Assembly: GCA_965220645.1 (NCBI GenBank)
Contig: OZ244836.1
Coordinates: forward strand, 1,488,001-1,552,000
Length of the DNA: 64,000 nucleotides
Direction of reading: 5' to 3'
From: Aldehydirespirator sp965220645
GTDB lineage: Bacteria; Actinomycetota; Acidimicrobiia; Acidimicrobiales; Aldehydirespiratoraceae
Part shown: in pieces, positions 26,082-34,856 of the stretch
Numbering within the stretch: the stretch's first letter is position 1
How the letters are laid out: every line of letters starts with the position of its first letter
Notes under the pieces: model-generated
Databases searched by the model: none
Told to the model about the DNA's origin: nothing
Seen by the model: the letters and a program-made list of their open reading frames with translations, nothing else
Program-made: the position numbers and the translations under genes

Positions 26082-26606
26082 TCAGCGCAAGAGGCGACGG
26101 GCGATCGAGCCGAGGGCCGCACCAACCCCTATCCCTGCGGCCACGTCGCTGGCATGATGGATCCGCACGTGAATGCGGCTGAGGGCCACAACCAGGGCCA
26201 GCGCGTAGTACGCGGGCGCCCACGGGCTGCGGCGTGACAGCAGCGCCGCCGCGACCATGGCTGCACTGGCGTGGCCGCTGGGAAAGCTGCTGGTGAGGGG
26301 CCGGCGCAGGGCATGGGGCCGCCGTCCGGCGACGACCGGGCGGCGCCGCCCGAAGACTGTCTTGATCACACCGTTGACCAGCACCGCCTCCGCAAGCAGG
26401 GCACCACTCAACTCGGCAGCCGGGCGATGGTCTCGCCGTACCGCGGCCTGCACGGCCCCGAGCGCGTGCCAGAGGCGCGAGTGGTTGGCGGCCTCCGATA
26501 CCGAGTACATGAGCCGATCCAGCCCGGGCTTGCCCCTGAGGGCACGCTCCCACCAACCGTCGACCGCGGTGTCGATGCCGTCGATGGCGTTCCCAGCATC
26601 GCTCAT
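26082..26606 (-). CDS. PAP2-superfamily phosphatase
   Basis: A 174-residue protein with the three phosphatase motifs in order: KTVFGRRRP (~82-90, K-x6-RP), SSFPSGHASA (~106-115, PSGH) and SRIHVRIHHASD (~143-154, SR-x5-H-x3-D). The membrane helices are short and the N-terminal part is soluble, unlike classical six-helix members. The family dephosphorylates lipid phosphates such as phosphatidate or undecaprenyl pyrophosphate. Its start overlaps the end of the VanW-like gene by 4 bp, which links it to cell-envelope metabolism. Confidence 0.9.
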   Translation of the reverse strand: MSDAGNAIDGIDTAVDGWWERALRGKPGLDRLMYSVSEAANHSRLWHALGAVQAAVRRDHRPAAELSGALLAEAVLVNGVIKTVFGRRRPVVAGRRPHALRRPLTSSFPSGHASAAMVAAALLSRRSPWAPAYYALALVVALSRIHVRIHHASDVAAGIGVGAALGSIARRLLR

Positions 26607-28531
26607 TCAGATTCACCTGGAATGGTCGTGGAGGGCGTGACACTACTGCCCGGGTCGCCGGTCTCGCCGTCCTGCTGGCCGGCGCCCCCGCTGCCGGGCT
26701 CATCATCTGGACCGGCGCCCCCGCTGCGGTCGAGCTCGCCGGTCCCGCTTCCGGTCTCCCCCTGACCCTGGTCGCCTTCCTCGCTGCCCTGGAATTCGCT
26801 CCCTTCGGGCGGCACGGTGGTGGAGCTCGTTGTGGTCGTCGTTGTGACCGATGGCGACCCGTCGCACTTGATGCCCTCGGGGCGGTACTGGGCCCACACC
26901 GTGTCCGTCTCGGTGCGCCCGTCCTCGAGGTACGTGCGAGTGCGCTCTGTGGTCACCCGGGTGCAGGAGGTTCCCACCGTCCGCGACCATTGGTCGGTCT
27001 GCTCGGCCAGCACCCACGGCGTGGAGTAGAGCCTCACCGTGATCGACGAGTCGTCGGTGGTGGGCCACAGCATCACGCCGTACGGGGTGTTGTTCTCCAG
27101 CGCCAGATCGGGCGCCGGATACGACACGGTTGCCTCGCGCCCGTAGGGGTAGCGGCTCAGGTAGATCGTGTGGCTCTGATAGTCGACGAAGTCCAGTCCC
27201 GCGAAGAAGGCCGCATTGAACAGCGTCGTGGCGTACTGCGAGATGCCTCCCCCCACCGAGTCCACGAACACGCCGTCGAGGATCATGAAGGCTGGAACGA
27301 ACCCCTTGTTCGCCGTGCGCGGACCGACGAACCCGTTGACCGAGAAGCGCTGGCCCGGCTCGATGATCGCCCCGCGCGTCAGCTCGGAGATGCGGGCGAT
27401 GTTGATGATCCGGTCCTGGCCCGGCCTGAACTGCGTGGTGAACTCGCCGACCACCTGGATGATTCCGAGCGACTCGGCCCACTCCCGCCCCTGGGGGTGG
27501 GGCGCGGGAGCGGCCGGCAGCACTATCACCGGCTGGCCCTCGATCATTCCCGCGAGAAGCACGTCGGTGACCGAGGAGTGGCAGCACTTGAATCCGGCCT
27601 CGCCTTCGGAGATCGTCACCGCACCGTCTTGGTCCAGGCCGATGGTCGCGGGGATCCCTTCGCTGCCGATCCCCACGAAGAGGCTGGCGAGAGTGGCCGC
27701 GATCCGCGGGTTGAGGCCGAGGTGCGTGTCGTGCTGCTCTCCCTCAAGGACGATGAACTGCCGCAGGGCCAGCTCGCCGATGGTGAACACCTCGGTGGTG
27801 CCCTCGAGTTGGAGCTGAACCCCTCCCGCGGTGATCTCGTTCGCCTTGGTGGCGAGGGCGGCGGCAAGCGCGACCGCGATCGGGTCGGCCGGCTCCATGC
27901 CGCGTATCGGAACCTCGACGGCAACCCGGCCGCCCATGTTGTTGAGCACGGCGTCTTCGAGCCTGAGGGCCAGCAACTCCATGTCGGGGGCTGGCACATC
28001 GATGTGAAGAACCGGCTGGAAGACTCCGTCGACGAACTGGATCCGGGGCGTCTCGGGGTCGGTGTAGGGGTCGACAGTCTCGGCGAGGGTTCCCAGGTCG
28101 GTGGTCACCGACGGGCTCACGTCGCGGCTGGCGAACAGATCGAACAGCCACGCGGCCGGCCGGATCACTGGCGGGGGCGGGTTGTCGGCCTCGGCGAGAA
28201 TTCGCTCGGAATCCAGCGAGATTCCGAGTTCCTCGGCGGTGAACGTGATCGTGTGGTCCAGGAACTGCAGGTCGATGTCCGGGAACTGGAGGTCGATGGT
28301 GGTCTCGGCCACCTCCTGGACGACGGGTTCAAGCGCCTCGACCGCCGCTTCGGGCTCGAGCCCGCCGATCTCCACGCCCGAGACCGTCGCTCCCGGGCGT
28401 ATCCGGGTCTCCTCGCCCGCTTCGTAGATCTGCCAACCGACGATGAGAGCGGCGACCACCACCCCTGCTCCGACGAGGAACGGCCATAGTCGCCCGTGCC
28501 GAACCTGCCGTCCTAGCAGCCGCCTGAGCAC
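26603..28531 (-). CDS. VanW-family cell-wall protein
   Basis: A 642-residue membrane-anchored protein. There is one N-terminal transmembrane helix (PFLVGAGVVVAALIVGW, ~17-33), then two peptidoglycan-binding-like (PG_binding_4) regions with GATVSGVEIGGLEPEAAVEA near 47-66. The VanW domain covers ~350-500, with RISELTRGAIIEPGQRFSVN, GFVPAFMILDG, GGGISQYATTLFNAAFFAGL and YPYGREATVSYP. A Thr/Ser-rich and then Gly/Glu/Ser-rich disordered tail fills the last ~90 residues (VTTTTTTSSTTVPPEG). VanW-type proteins occur with vancomycin-resistance and cell-wall loci; the biochemical role is not settled. The downstream PAP2 gene overlaps by 4 bp. Confidence 0.9.
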   Translation of the reverse strand: MLRRLLGRQVRHGRLWPFLVGAGVVVAALIVGWQIYEAGEETRIRPGATVSGVEIGGLEPEAAVEALEPVVQEVAETTIDLQFPDIDLQFLDHTITFTAEELGISLDSERILAEADNPPPPVIRPAAWLFDLFASRDVSPSVTTDLGTLAETVDPYTDPETPRIQFVDGVFQPVLHIDVPAPDMELLALRLEDAVLNNMGGRVAVEVPIRGMEPADPIAVALAAALATKANEITAGGVQLQLEGTTEVFTIGELALRQFIVLEGEQHDTHLGLNPRIAATLASLFVGIGSEGIPATIGLDQDGAVTISEGEAGFKCCHSSVTDVLLAGMIEGQPVIVLPAAPAPHPQGREWAESLGIIQVVGEFTTQFRPGQDRIINIARISELTRGAIIEPGQRFSVNGFVGPRTANKGFVPAFMILDGVFVDSVGGGISQYATTLFNAAFFAGLDFVDYQSHTIYLSRYPYGREATVSYPAPDLALENNTPYGVMLWPTTDDSSITVRLYSTPWVLAEQTDQWSRTVGTSCTRVTTERTRTYLEDGRTETDTVWAQYRPEGIKCDGSPSVTTTTTTSSTTVPPEGSEFQGSEEGDQGQGETGSGTGELDRSGGAGPDDEPGSGGAGQQDGETGDPGSSVTPSTTIPGESE

Positions 28532-28588
28532 GGTTTGAGGGTATCCGCAGCAAGTGACAGCGCTGGCTCAACAGCTGCGCTGAGCCTC

Positions 28589-29257
28589 TCAGAACAATCT
28601 CAACTCCGGTGACTCGATGCCCCGCAGCTCGTCGTAGTCAACCTCTACGCAGTCGATGGACCGGTCGGCTGCCAGCACCTTGGCCTGAGGCTTGATGGTC
28701 CGGGCCACGAACACGCCGCGAACGGGCGCCAGGGTCGGGTCGGAGTTCAGGTAGTGCAGGTACCGGGTCAGCTGCTCCACGCCGTCGATCTCGCCGTTGC
28801 GCTTCACCTCCACGGCCACCGCCTTGCCCGAGGCGTCGCGGCACAGCAGGTCCACAGGGCCGATGGCCGTGGGGAACTCCCGCCGCACCAGGGTGAAGCC
28901 ACCCTCGATGGTGTCCGGATTCTGTGCGAGGAGCTTCTGCATCTGCGCCTCCACGCCGTCCTTCTGCAGGCCGGGATCAGTGCCCATCTCGTGGGTGCTG
29001 TTGTGGAGGATCTCCTCGATCGTGATCACCAGCGAGTCGCTGCGGCCCGGAGCGGAAACCCGCCACACTCCGGCCTCTTCGTCGATCACCAGCCGGTTGG
29101 GGGCATTCATCCAGTTGAGCGGCTTGTAGGCGCCCCCGTCGGCGTGGACGGCCACGCAGCCGTCGGCCTTCACCATGATGAGGCGGACGGCCGAGGGCAG
29201 GTGGGCCTGCAGGCGACCGTCGTAGTCGACGGTGCAGCGGGCGATGACAAGGCGCAC
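28589..29257 (-). CDS. nucS: Endonuclease NucS (EndoMS, mismatch-specific)
   Basis: A 222-residue protein from a GTG start at 29257 (MRLVIARCTVDYDGRLQAHL), the same length as mycobacterial NucS. The nuclease domain shows GPVDLLCRDASGKAVAVEVK near 125-144 (D-x15-E-x-K), followed by GEIDGVEQLTRYLHYLN. The N-terminal dimerisation domain is intact. NucS replaces MutS/MutL in many actinobacteria and archaea, cutting both strands at mismatches with the help of the sliding clamp. The longer upstream frame (to 29491) is not coding; it crosses the promoter of the divergent SDR. Confidence 0.94.
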   Translation of the reverse strand: MRLVIARCTVDYDGRLQAHLPSAVRLIMVKADGCVAVHADGGAYKPLNWMNAPNRLVIDEEAGVWRVSAPGRSDSLVITIEEILHNSTHEMGTDPGLQKDGVEAQMQKLLAQNPDTIEGGFTLVRREFPTAIGPVDLLCRDASGKAVAVEVKRNGEIDGVEQLTRYLHYLNSDPTLAPVRGVFVARTIKPQAKVLAADRSIDCVEVDYDELRGIESPELRLF

Positions 29258-29387
29258 TCCGGCCAAGGTACCCGACGTCGCGCGCTCAGATGCCCGCGCC
29301 GGCCACACCGTGCCGCGCGACGGCAACTGATTGCCTGTGGTAGGGGCACGCTGACCTGCAGCCGCGGCCGGGTGGCATACTCTGCCG

Positions 29388-30140
29388 GTGGATCTTGCTG
29401 GCCGGACGGCACTGGTAACCGGGGGAGCCAAGCGGGTCGGCCAGGGTATCACCCTGACCCTGGCCCGGGCCGGTGCCAACGTGGTGATCAACTACAACAC
29501 GTCGGCTGACGAGGCTCGCCGTACCGCGGCCGACGCCGAGGCGCTGGGGGTGCAGGCCCTGCCGGTGGCGGCCGACGTCACCGACGACGGCCAAGTCCAG
29601 GCCATGGTCACCGCCGCAACCGACCGCTTCGGTACCATCGACGTACTCGTCAACAACGCCTCCACCTTCGCCTTCGGCGAGTTCCCGACGGACGACCTGA
29701 CCGTGTGGCACCGGTCGATCGACACGCTCGTCCACGGCCCCTTCTACTGCGCCAACCGGGTGGCGCCGGTCATGCTGGCCAACGGCGGGGGAGTGATCGT
29801 CAGCATCGGCGACCTGAGCGCGTTCGAGCCCTGGCCCGGGTTCGCCGGTCACGCCGTCGGGAAGGGCGCGATCATCTCCCTGACCCGGCAGCTGGCCCTG
29901 GAGCTGGCTCCCACCATCAGGGTCAACGCGGTGGTGCCCGGCCCGGCTCTGCGCCCAGCCGACTATGACGACGCCACCTACCAGCGGGTGGCCGACGAGA
30001 CGCTGGTCGGGCGGTGGGGAACTCCCGAGGAGATGGGCCAGGCGGTCCAGTTCCTCATCGCAGCCGACTACATCACGGGTGAGGTCCTCACCGTGGACGG
30101 CGGCCAGCGCTACGGGCACCGCAAGCACGCCCACGGCTGA
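29388..30140 (+). CDS. SDR-family oxidoreductase lacking the catalytic tyrosine
   Basis: A 250-residue FabG/pteridine-reductase-like short-chain dehydrogenase with a GTG start. TGGAKRVGQGI is near residues 11-21 and VNNAST near 86. Where the family has YxxxK, this protein reads GHAVGKG near residue 160, so tyrosine is replaced by histidine while lysine is kept. The C-terminal VDGGQRYG is normal. It may have altered chemistry or a non-catalytic role. It runs in the same direction as the LLM gene 48 bp downstream. Confidence 0.88.
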   Translation: MDLAGRTALVTGGAKRVGQGITLTLARAGANVVINYNTSADEARRTAADAEALGVQALPVAADVTDDGQVQAMVTAATDRFGTIDVLVNNASTFAFGEFPTDDLTVWHRSIDTLVHGPFYCANRVAPVMLANGGGVIVSIGDLSAFEPWPGFAGHAVGKGAIISLTRQLALELAPTIRVNAVVPGPALRPADYDDATYQRVADETLVGRWGTPEEMGQAVQFLIAADYITGEVLTVDGGQRYGHRKHAHG

Positions 30141-30188
30141 CTCCGGTTGTGCTTGCATGAGCCCAGTCGCGGTCGTCTGAGCCCGGTC

Positions 30189-31169
30189 ATGGTTGCCGCC
30201 GGGGTCCACATCGTGCCGCTGATGCCGCCGGGCGATGTGATCTCGGTGGCCGTGGAGGCGGAGCGGCTCGGGTACGACTACTGCCTGGTGGCTGACGAGG
30301 GGTTCCATCCCGACGTCTACGCCTGCCTGGGGGCCATCGCCCGCGCCACCGACCGGATCACCCTTGGCGTGCTTACCAATTGCTACACCCGCCATCCGGC
30401 GGTGACCGCCGCCGCGGCCGCCACCGTGAACGAACTTTCCGGGGGTCGGCTGGTGGTCACCCTGCTGGCCGGGGGGTCGATGGTGCTCAGCCCGATGGGA
30501 ATCGAGCGAGCCCGCCCGGCCCGGGTGGTGGCCGACTCCATGGAAGCGTTGAGGCGGCTGTGGTCGGGCGAAGAGGTGAGCTGGAGGGGCGAGACCTGTT
30601 CCCTCGACCGGGCCCGACTCGGCATGGGTCCCCAGAGCATTCCCATCTGGATCGCCAGCCGGGGCCCCCGCCTGCTCGAGCTGGCCGGACAGCAGGCCGA
30701 CGGAGTGATCCTCACGGTCAAGCCCGATCTCGGAGCGGCTCTCAGCCTCGTCGAGGAGGCTGCGGCCAAGGTGGGCCGCGCCGATCCCCGTCGCTTCTAC
30801 CTGGGGCGGATCTGCTACACGCAGGAGCTCCTTGAGGGCCAGCGCCGCACCCTGTCGTTCGTGCTGATGGACTCGCCCCGCCGGGTACTGGAGTCGCTGG
30901 GTCTCAGCCCCGAAGAGATCATGGTCGTCGAGCACGCCGCCGGCGCCAACCAGCCCGAGCTCGTGGACGAGCTGGTGACCGGCGACCTTCTCCGGCGCTA
31001 CCAGGTGTCCGGCACACCCACCGAGTGCCGGGCCGAGGTCGAGCAACTGGCTCGCCGGCACAGTCTGAGCGGTGTGCTGATCGACGCGCTGTCGTCCGAT
31101 CTCGGCGAGAACCTCGCTGTGTTGGAAGAGTCCCTGCCCATCATCCACGCCCAGAGGCCGAGCGGGTAG
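30189..31169 (+). CDS. LLM-class flavin/F420-dependent oxidoreductase
   Basis: A 326-residue luciferase-like monooxygenase-fold protein. EAERLGYDYCLVADEGFHPD (~20-39), ITLGVLTNCYTRHPAVTAAA (~57-76) and IPIWIASRGPRLLELAGQQA (~150-169) are family strands. The ATG at 30189 gives a clean N-terminus; the upstream GTG-rich leader is not conserved-looking. The last codons (AQRPSG and stop) lie in the right end of a dispersed repeat, so that element has supplied the present C-terminus. F420-dependent reduction or oxidation of an unknown substrate is the family role. Confidence 0.88.
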   Translation: MVAAGVHIVPLMPPGDVISVAVEAERLGYDYCLVADEGFHPDVYACLGAIARATDRITLGVLTNCYTRHPAVTAAAAATVNELSGGRLVVTLLAGGSMVLSPMGIERARPARVVADSMEALRRLWSGEEVSWRGETCSLDRARLGMGPQSIPIWIASRGPRLLELAGQQADGVILTVKPDLGAALSLVEEAAAKVGRADPRRFYLGRICYTQELLEGQRRTLSFVLMDSPRRVLESLGLSPEEIMVVEHAAGANQPELVDELVTGDLLRRYQVSGTPTECRAEVEQLARRHSLSGVLIDALSSDLGENLAVLEESLPIIHAQRPSG

Positions 31170-31252
31170 GCCGCAATGCGTAGGAGTCTTAGCGGTGTCC
31201 TCAGCGAGGCCGTGGCCCGAGCGGCCCGTGAGCGCAGCGAACAAGAGCGGGA
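31153..31252 (-). repeat. Dispersed ~100-bp intergenic repeat, copy C (reversed, overlaps a gene end)
   Basis: Reverse-oriented copy. On the plus strand it begins AGAGGCCGAGCGGGTAGG (31153-31170) and ends with the complement of the conserved block, ending GAACAAGAGCGGGA at about 31252. The TAG inside its first 17 bp is the stop codon of the LLM gene. The rest fills the gap before the aldolase gene. Confidence 0.8.
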
Positions 31253-31324
31253 AGCACCGCGTCGCATCGCGGTGAGGCATCACCAAAGCCGCGTGTCTGA
31301 CGCTCGGCCGTAGCATTTGCTGCC

Positions 31325-32104
31325 ATGGCCTCTCGACGCCTCCACCGCATCTTCGGCCCCGACGGGCGCACAGTGATCATCGCCTTGGACCATGGATTGA
31401 TCGACGGCCCCTGTGCGGGCTTCGAGCGGCCGGCCGAGACCATCTCGGCGATTGTGGCGGGCGGTCCCGACGCGGTGTTGACCTCCTACGGCATTGCCGA
31501 GAACTTCGCGGCCGAGTTGAGCGGCGTCGGGCTGATCCTGCGCAGCGACGGGTCCGTGAGCAATCTCGGCTCGCCCAGCACCGGCTCGGTGGGTCAGTTC
31601 TTCGGGGCCGCCGAGGCGCTCCGGGTGGGCGCCGACGCCCTGGCCGTGACCGCCCTGCCTGGTTCGGCCGCAGAAGCGGACACTCTTCGCAACCTCGCCC
31701 TCACCATTGGTGAGGCCCATCGCCGGGGCCTGCCCGTCATGGCTGAGATGGTGCCCGGCGGCTTCGACTCGCCGCCCGAAATGCGAGGCGCCGACGCGGT
31801 GGCCACCGCGGCCCGCCTCGGCGCCGAACTGGGCGCCGACTTCATCAAGGCGCCCTACTGCGAGGACTACGCCCGGGTGACCTCATCGACGTTCGTTCCC
31901 GTGGTGATCCTTGGGGGATCCAAGGGCTCGGAGGCTGCCACCCTGGCCAACATCCGGGCCGCCCTCGACGCGGGCGCGGCCGGCGTGGCCATGGGGCGCA
32001 ACGTCTTCCAGAGCGCCAACCCCACGGCCATGACCCGGGCCGTGGTCGCCGTCGTGCATGCCGACGCCAGCGTCGAGGAAGCCCTAGCCATCCTGAAAGG
32101 ATGA
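31325..32104 (+). CDS. DeoC/LsrF/FbaB-type class I aldolase
   Basis: A 259-residue TIM-barrel aldolase. IALDHGLIDGP near residue 19-29 is the family N-terminal motif. The Schiff-base lysine is probably in LGADFIKAPYCEDYARV near residue 180. VVILGGSKGSEAATL (~195-209) and GVAMGRNVFQSANP (~222-235) form the phosphate-binding loops. Relatives include LsrF (3-hydroxy-5-phosphonooxypentane-2,4-dione thiolase) and archaeal-type fructose-bisphosphate aldolase. Genes for an FGGY kinase and a 2-hydroxyacid dehydrogenase follow, so a phosphorylated sugar or polyol pathway is likely. Confidence 0.88.
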   Translation: MASRRLHRIFGPDGRTVIIALDHGLIDGPCAGFERPAETISAIVAGGPDAVLTSYGIAENFAAELSGVGLILRSDGSVSNLGSPSTGSVGQFFGAAEALRVGADALAVTALPGSAAEADTLRNLALTIGEAHRRGLPVMAEMVPGGFDSPPEMRGADAVATAARLGAELGADFIKAPYCEDYARVTSSTFVPVVILGGSKGSEAATLANIRAALDAGAAGVAMGRNVFQSANPTAMTRAVVAVVHADASVEEALAILKG

Positions 32105-32192
32105 CCCGGGTGGCCCTTCCCATCATCGGGCTGTCACATCCCCGGTGTTACTCTCACCCCGTGCAGTAATCCTCCATAACTCAGGAGGTTCA

Positions 32193-32441
32193 ATGACCAT
32201 GGCGGCAGAACAGTTGCGGACTAACGAGGCCGCCTACGAGAAGGACTACCGAGAGCAGTTGGAGCGTGACCACCACGGCAAGACAGCGCTGATGCACGAC
32301 GGCAAGGTCGTTGACGTATACGACGACCCAAACGACGCCTACGTGACCGGCTACGAGAGGTGGGGTTTGGGCGGCTTCTCCATGAAGGAGATCGGTCGGG
32401 AACCCATCGAGTTGGGCATCTTCTCAGCCAGCCTTGCCTGA
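32193..32441 (+). CDS. Small DUF5678-like protein
   Basis: An 82-residue protein with a strong ribosome site (AGGAGG, 8 bp upstream of the ATG at 32193). An N-terminal charged helix (YEKDYREQLERDHHGKTALM) is followed by HDGKVVDVYDDPNDAYVTGY, which resembles the short DUF5678 unit in which a K-V-V-D/G turn precedes a helix. The tail is WGLGGFSMKEIGREPIELGI. It is co-oriented with the kinase operon, 10 bp before the next small ORF. Role unknown; the family is often near aspartic-protease-like genes, which are not obvious here. Confidence 0.6.
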   Translation: MTMAAEQLRTNEAAYEKDYREQLERDHHGKTALMHDGKVVDVYDDPNDAYVTGYERWGLGGFSMKEIGREPIELGIFSASLA

Positions 32442-32450
32442 GAGCGTCTA

Positions 32451-32606
32451 TTGCGCTCATTTGAAGTTGCCGACGCCAGAATTCTGGTGGAGGTCGATTG
32501 CGAGGTGCCGCCCGGCGGCTCGCAGAGCCGGTTCATCCTCGTCCACTACGACATCACCATCAGCGGCGGGGAATGCACGATTACTGCTCCCACGCCTGCC
32601 CATTGA
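32451..32606 (+). CDS. Possible 51-residue ORF coupled to the FGGY kinase gene
   Basis: A short frame starting at TTG 32451 and ending in TGA at 32604-32606, whose last base is the first base of the kinase ATG (TGATG). It reads LRSFEVADARILVEVDCEVP and later FILVHYDITISGGECTITAP. The overlap and the alternating hydrophobic strands suggest real translation and coupling, but there is no clear ribosome site and no family match. It could also be the truncated remnant of a larger partner of the DUF5678-like protein. Confidence 0.35.
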   Translation: MRSFEVADARILVEVDCEVPPGGSQSRFILVHYDITISGGECTITAPTPAH

Positions 32607-33844
32607 TGCCGCCGCACCCGCACGAACGACTTCATCAGCACCGGAACGAGGTCGTTCTGGGGTTGGATGCGGGCACCACTTCGGCCAAGGCCGTGGTCGT
32701 CGACGGGGCGGGTGAGATCCTGGCCACCGCCGGATCGGATTCCATTGCCACCCGCTCCACACCGGCCGGCGGCAGCGAGCAGGACCCCGAAGAGATCTGG
32801 CAGGCCCTGACAAGCGTGGGCCGGCGGGCGGTAGACGACCTCGGAACCGGCGTCCGGGTGGCGGCGCTGGCTGTGGCCGCGCAGAGCGGATCGGTGATCC
32901 CGGTTGTTGCTGGAGGACGCGCCGAGCGGGCCATCACCTGGATGGACACACGATCCAGGTCTGTGGTGCAGAGCTGGTCGCGCGAGGTCAGGGACCGGAT
33001 CCGGACTCTCAGCGGCTGGGTGCCCGCATCCGGGGCGGGGCTGTCGACCGTGGCCTGGTTGCAGGAGGCCGGTTCGGTCCGGCATAGGGAACGGGATTCG
33101 GCCGCGGTGGACCGCTGGGCCTCAGTGGACGACTACCTAGTGTTCCGTCTGACCGGGCAGTGGGCCACCAACCCGTCAAACGCGTCCGGCATGCAGCTGA
33201 TGGAGGTTTCGACCCGCACCTGGAGCCCCGAGTTGTGCCGCGTCGCCGGAATCGATCCAGGGGTGCTCTCGACGATCCTGGAGTCCGGCTCGGCTGCGGG
33301 GGCGCTGGCGGGCGGGGCCGCCGCGGCGCTGGGCTTGGATACCGGCGCGCCGGTTGTGATGGGCGGCCACGACCAGGCCTGCGCCGCCCTCGGGCTAGGC
33401 GCTGTCGACCCAGGCGACGTGTTCTTGTCGGCCGGCACGGCATGGGTCTTGACCATCGTCACCGACCGCGCAGATGTCGCAGCCCTTCCCCCCGGGCTGA
33501 ACCTCAGTCCCCATGTCGTGCCGGGACGCTGGACCGCGTCCACGAACCTCGGAGGGCTGGGAGCGTTGATTGCCCGGAGCTCTCCTGGCAGCGCTCCAGC
33601 CGCCTTCGAGACCTGTGCTGACAAGGTGCGCCAGGCTCTTGAAGGGGTGGGCGAGATGGCCGACGGTGGCGCCGAGATTGTGATGGTGGGGGGCGGAACC
33701 CGGTCCGGCGCGCTGATCGAGATGATCGCTGACGCCGTCGACCGGCCCGTGGTCGCACGGCCCGAAGCCAGCTGGCCGGCCCTCGGTGCGGCCCGGCTGG
33801 CCGCAGCAGGTTTAGGGTGGACGACCGGGGGAGAAGCAACGTGA
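32606..33844 (+). CDS. FGGY-family carbohydrate kinase (xylulokinase-like)
   Basis: A 412-residue kinase starting at ATG 32606. The N-terminal phosphate-1 loop LGLDAGTTSAKAVVVDGAGE is at ~20-39. ITWMDTRSR (~112-120) and the substrate-side VDDYLVFRLTGQWATNPSNA (~175-194) follow. The C-terminal half has GGHDQACAALGLGAVDPGDV (~253-272) with the catalytic aspartate and GGGTRSGALIEMIADAVDRP (~370-389). It is a little shorter than typical xylulokinases (~480). The family phosphorylates sugars or polyols; the neighbouring LsrF-like aldolase makes an LsrK-like role one option. Its stop overlaps the next gene (GTGA). Confidence 0.9.
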   Translation: MPPHPHERLHQHRNEVVLGLDAGTTSAKAVVVDGAGEILATAGSDSIATRSTPAGGSEQDPEEIWQALTSVGRRAVDDLGTGVRVAALAVAAQSGSVIPVVAGGRAERAITWMDTRSRSVVQSWSREVRDRIRTLSGWVPASGAGLSTVAWLQEAGSVRHRERDSAAVDRWASVDDYLVFRLTGQWATNPSNASGMQLMEVSTRTWSPELCRVAGIDPGVLSTILESGSAAGALAGGAAAALGLDTGAPVVMGGHDQACAALGLGAVDPGDVFLSAGTAWVLTIVTDRADVAALPPGLNLSPHVVPGRWTASTNLGGLGALIARSSPGSAPAAFETCADKVRQALEGVGEMADGGAEIVMVGGGTRSGALIEMIADAVDRPVVARPEASWPALGAARLAAAGLGWTTGGEAT

Positions 33845-34848
33845 CCAGACCTATTGTCGCTATCACGATTGGCCGGTCCCACTACCGGCGAATGTTCAGC
33901 GACACCGCCTTGGCCGATCTGGCCGACGCGGCTCACGTCGTCCACCACTCCGGAGGCGAGCCCGCCTCCAAGCAGGACTTGCTGGCCGTCCTGGGCGAGG
34001 CCGATGCATGCATCACCAGCTGGGGAGTGGCCCCCCTGGATGCCGACGTCGTGGCGGCCGCGTCCCGACTGGGGCATATGGCCCACATGGGCGGCAGCGT
34101 GAAGCGCTTCGTGTCCGCGGCGGTGTGGGAGCGGGGCATCCGGGTCACCAGCGCCGCGATCACTCTGGCCCGGGACGTGGCCGAGACCACCCTCGGCCTG
34201 ATGATTGTGGGCCGCAAGCGCATCTGGCCCCTGGGAAACCATGTGCGCGACGGCGGCTGGCGGAACAGTCCGGTTTGGGACCGGTGGGACGCCCGGGAGC
34301 TCAACCGTTCGACGGTGGGCCTGATCGGCGCCGGCAATGTCGGCCGCCATGTGGTCGAGCTGCTTGCTCCCTTCTCGGCGACCATCCTGGTGGCCGACCC
34401 GTATCTGAGTGACGAGGACGCGGCCGGACTCGGAGTGGAAAGGGTTGAGCTGGCGGAGCTGATGGATCGCAGCGATGTCGTGTCCATCCATGCCCCGGAC
34501 ACTGATCAGACCCGGCACATGATCGGTGCCGAGCTGTTGAGCCGCTTGCGCGACGGCACCGTGCTGATCAACACGGCCCGGGGCAGCATCATCGACGAGG
34601 CGGCCCTGGTCGACGAGCTGTCCACCGGCCGCATCTTCGCCTTCCTCGACGTGACCGACCCGGAACCGCCGGCACCCGACAGCCCGCTGCGTTCATTGGA
34701 GAACGTGGTGGTCACGCCACACATCGCGGGCTGTATCGAGAACTGCCACCGCATGGGGGAGATGGCCGTCGAGGAGGTCCGCCGCTATCTCGCCGGCCGG
34801 CCGGCCATCAACGAGGTCCGCCCCGACATCCTCGACCAAATCGCCTAG
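33841..34848 (+). CDS. D-isomer-specific 2-hydroxyacid dehydrogenase
   Basis: A 335-residue dehydrogenase from GTG 33841, overlapping the kinase stop by 4 bp and preceded by GGGGGAGAA. The NAD-binding Rossmann loop GLIGAGNVGRHVVELL is near residues 160-175. LINTARGSIIDEAALVDEL with the active arginine is near 241-259, and the glutamate/histidine pair lies in VTPHIAGCIENCHRMGEM near 292-309. It should reduce a 2-keto acid or oxidise a D-2-hydroxyacid as part of the kinase/aldolase pathway. Start choice drops an 8-residue extension that lies inside the kinase gene. Confidence 0.92.
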   Translation: MTRPIVAITIGRSHYRRMFSDTALADLADAAHVVHHSGGEPASKQDLLAVLGEADACITSWGVAPLDADVVAAASRLGHMAHMGGSVKRFVSAAVWERGIRVTSAAITLARDVAETTLGLMIVGRKRIWPLGNHVRDGGWRNSPVWDRWDARELNRSTVGLIGAGNVGRHVVELLAPFSATILVADPYLSDEDAAGLGVERVELAELMDRSDVVSIHAPDTDQTRHMIGAELLSRLRDGTVLINTARGSIIDEAALVDELSTGRIFAFLDVTDPEPPAPDSPLRSLENVVVTPHIAGCIENCHRMGEMAVEEVRRYLAGRPAINEVRPDILDQIA

Positions 34849-34856
34849 ATCCATTA

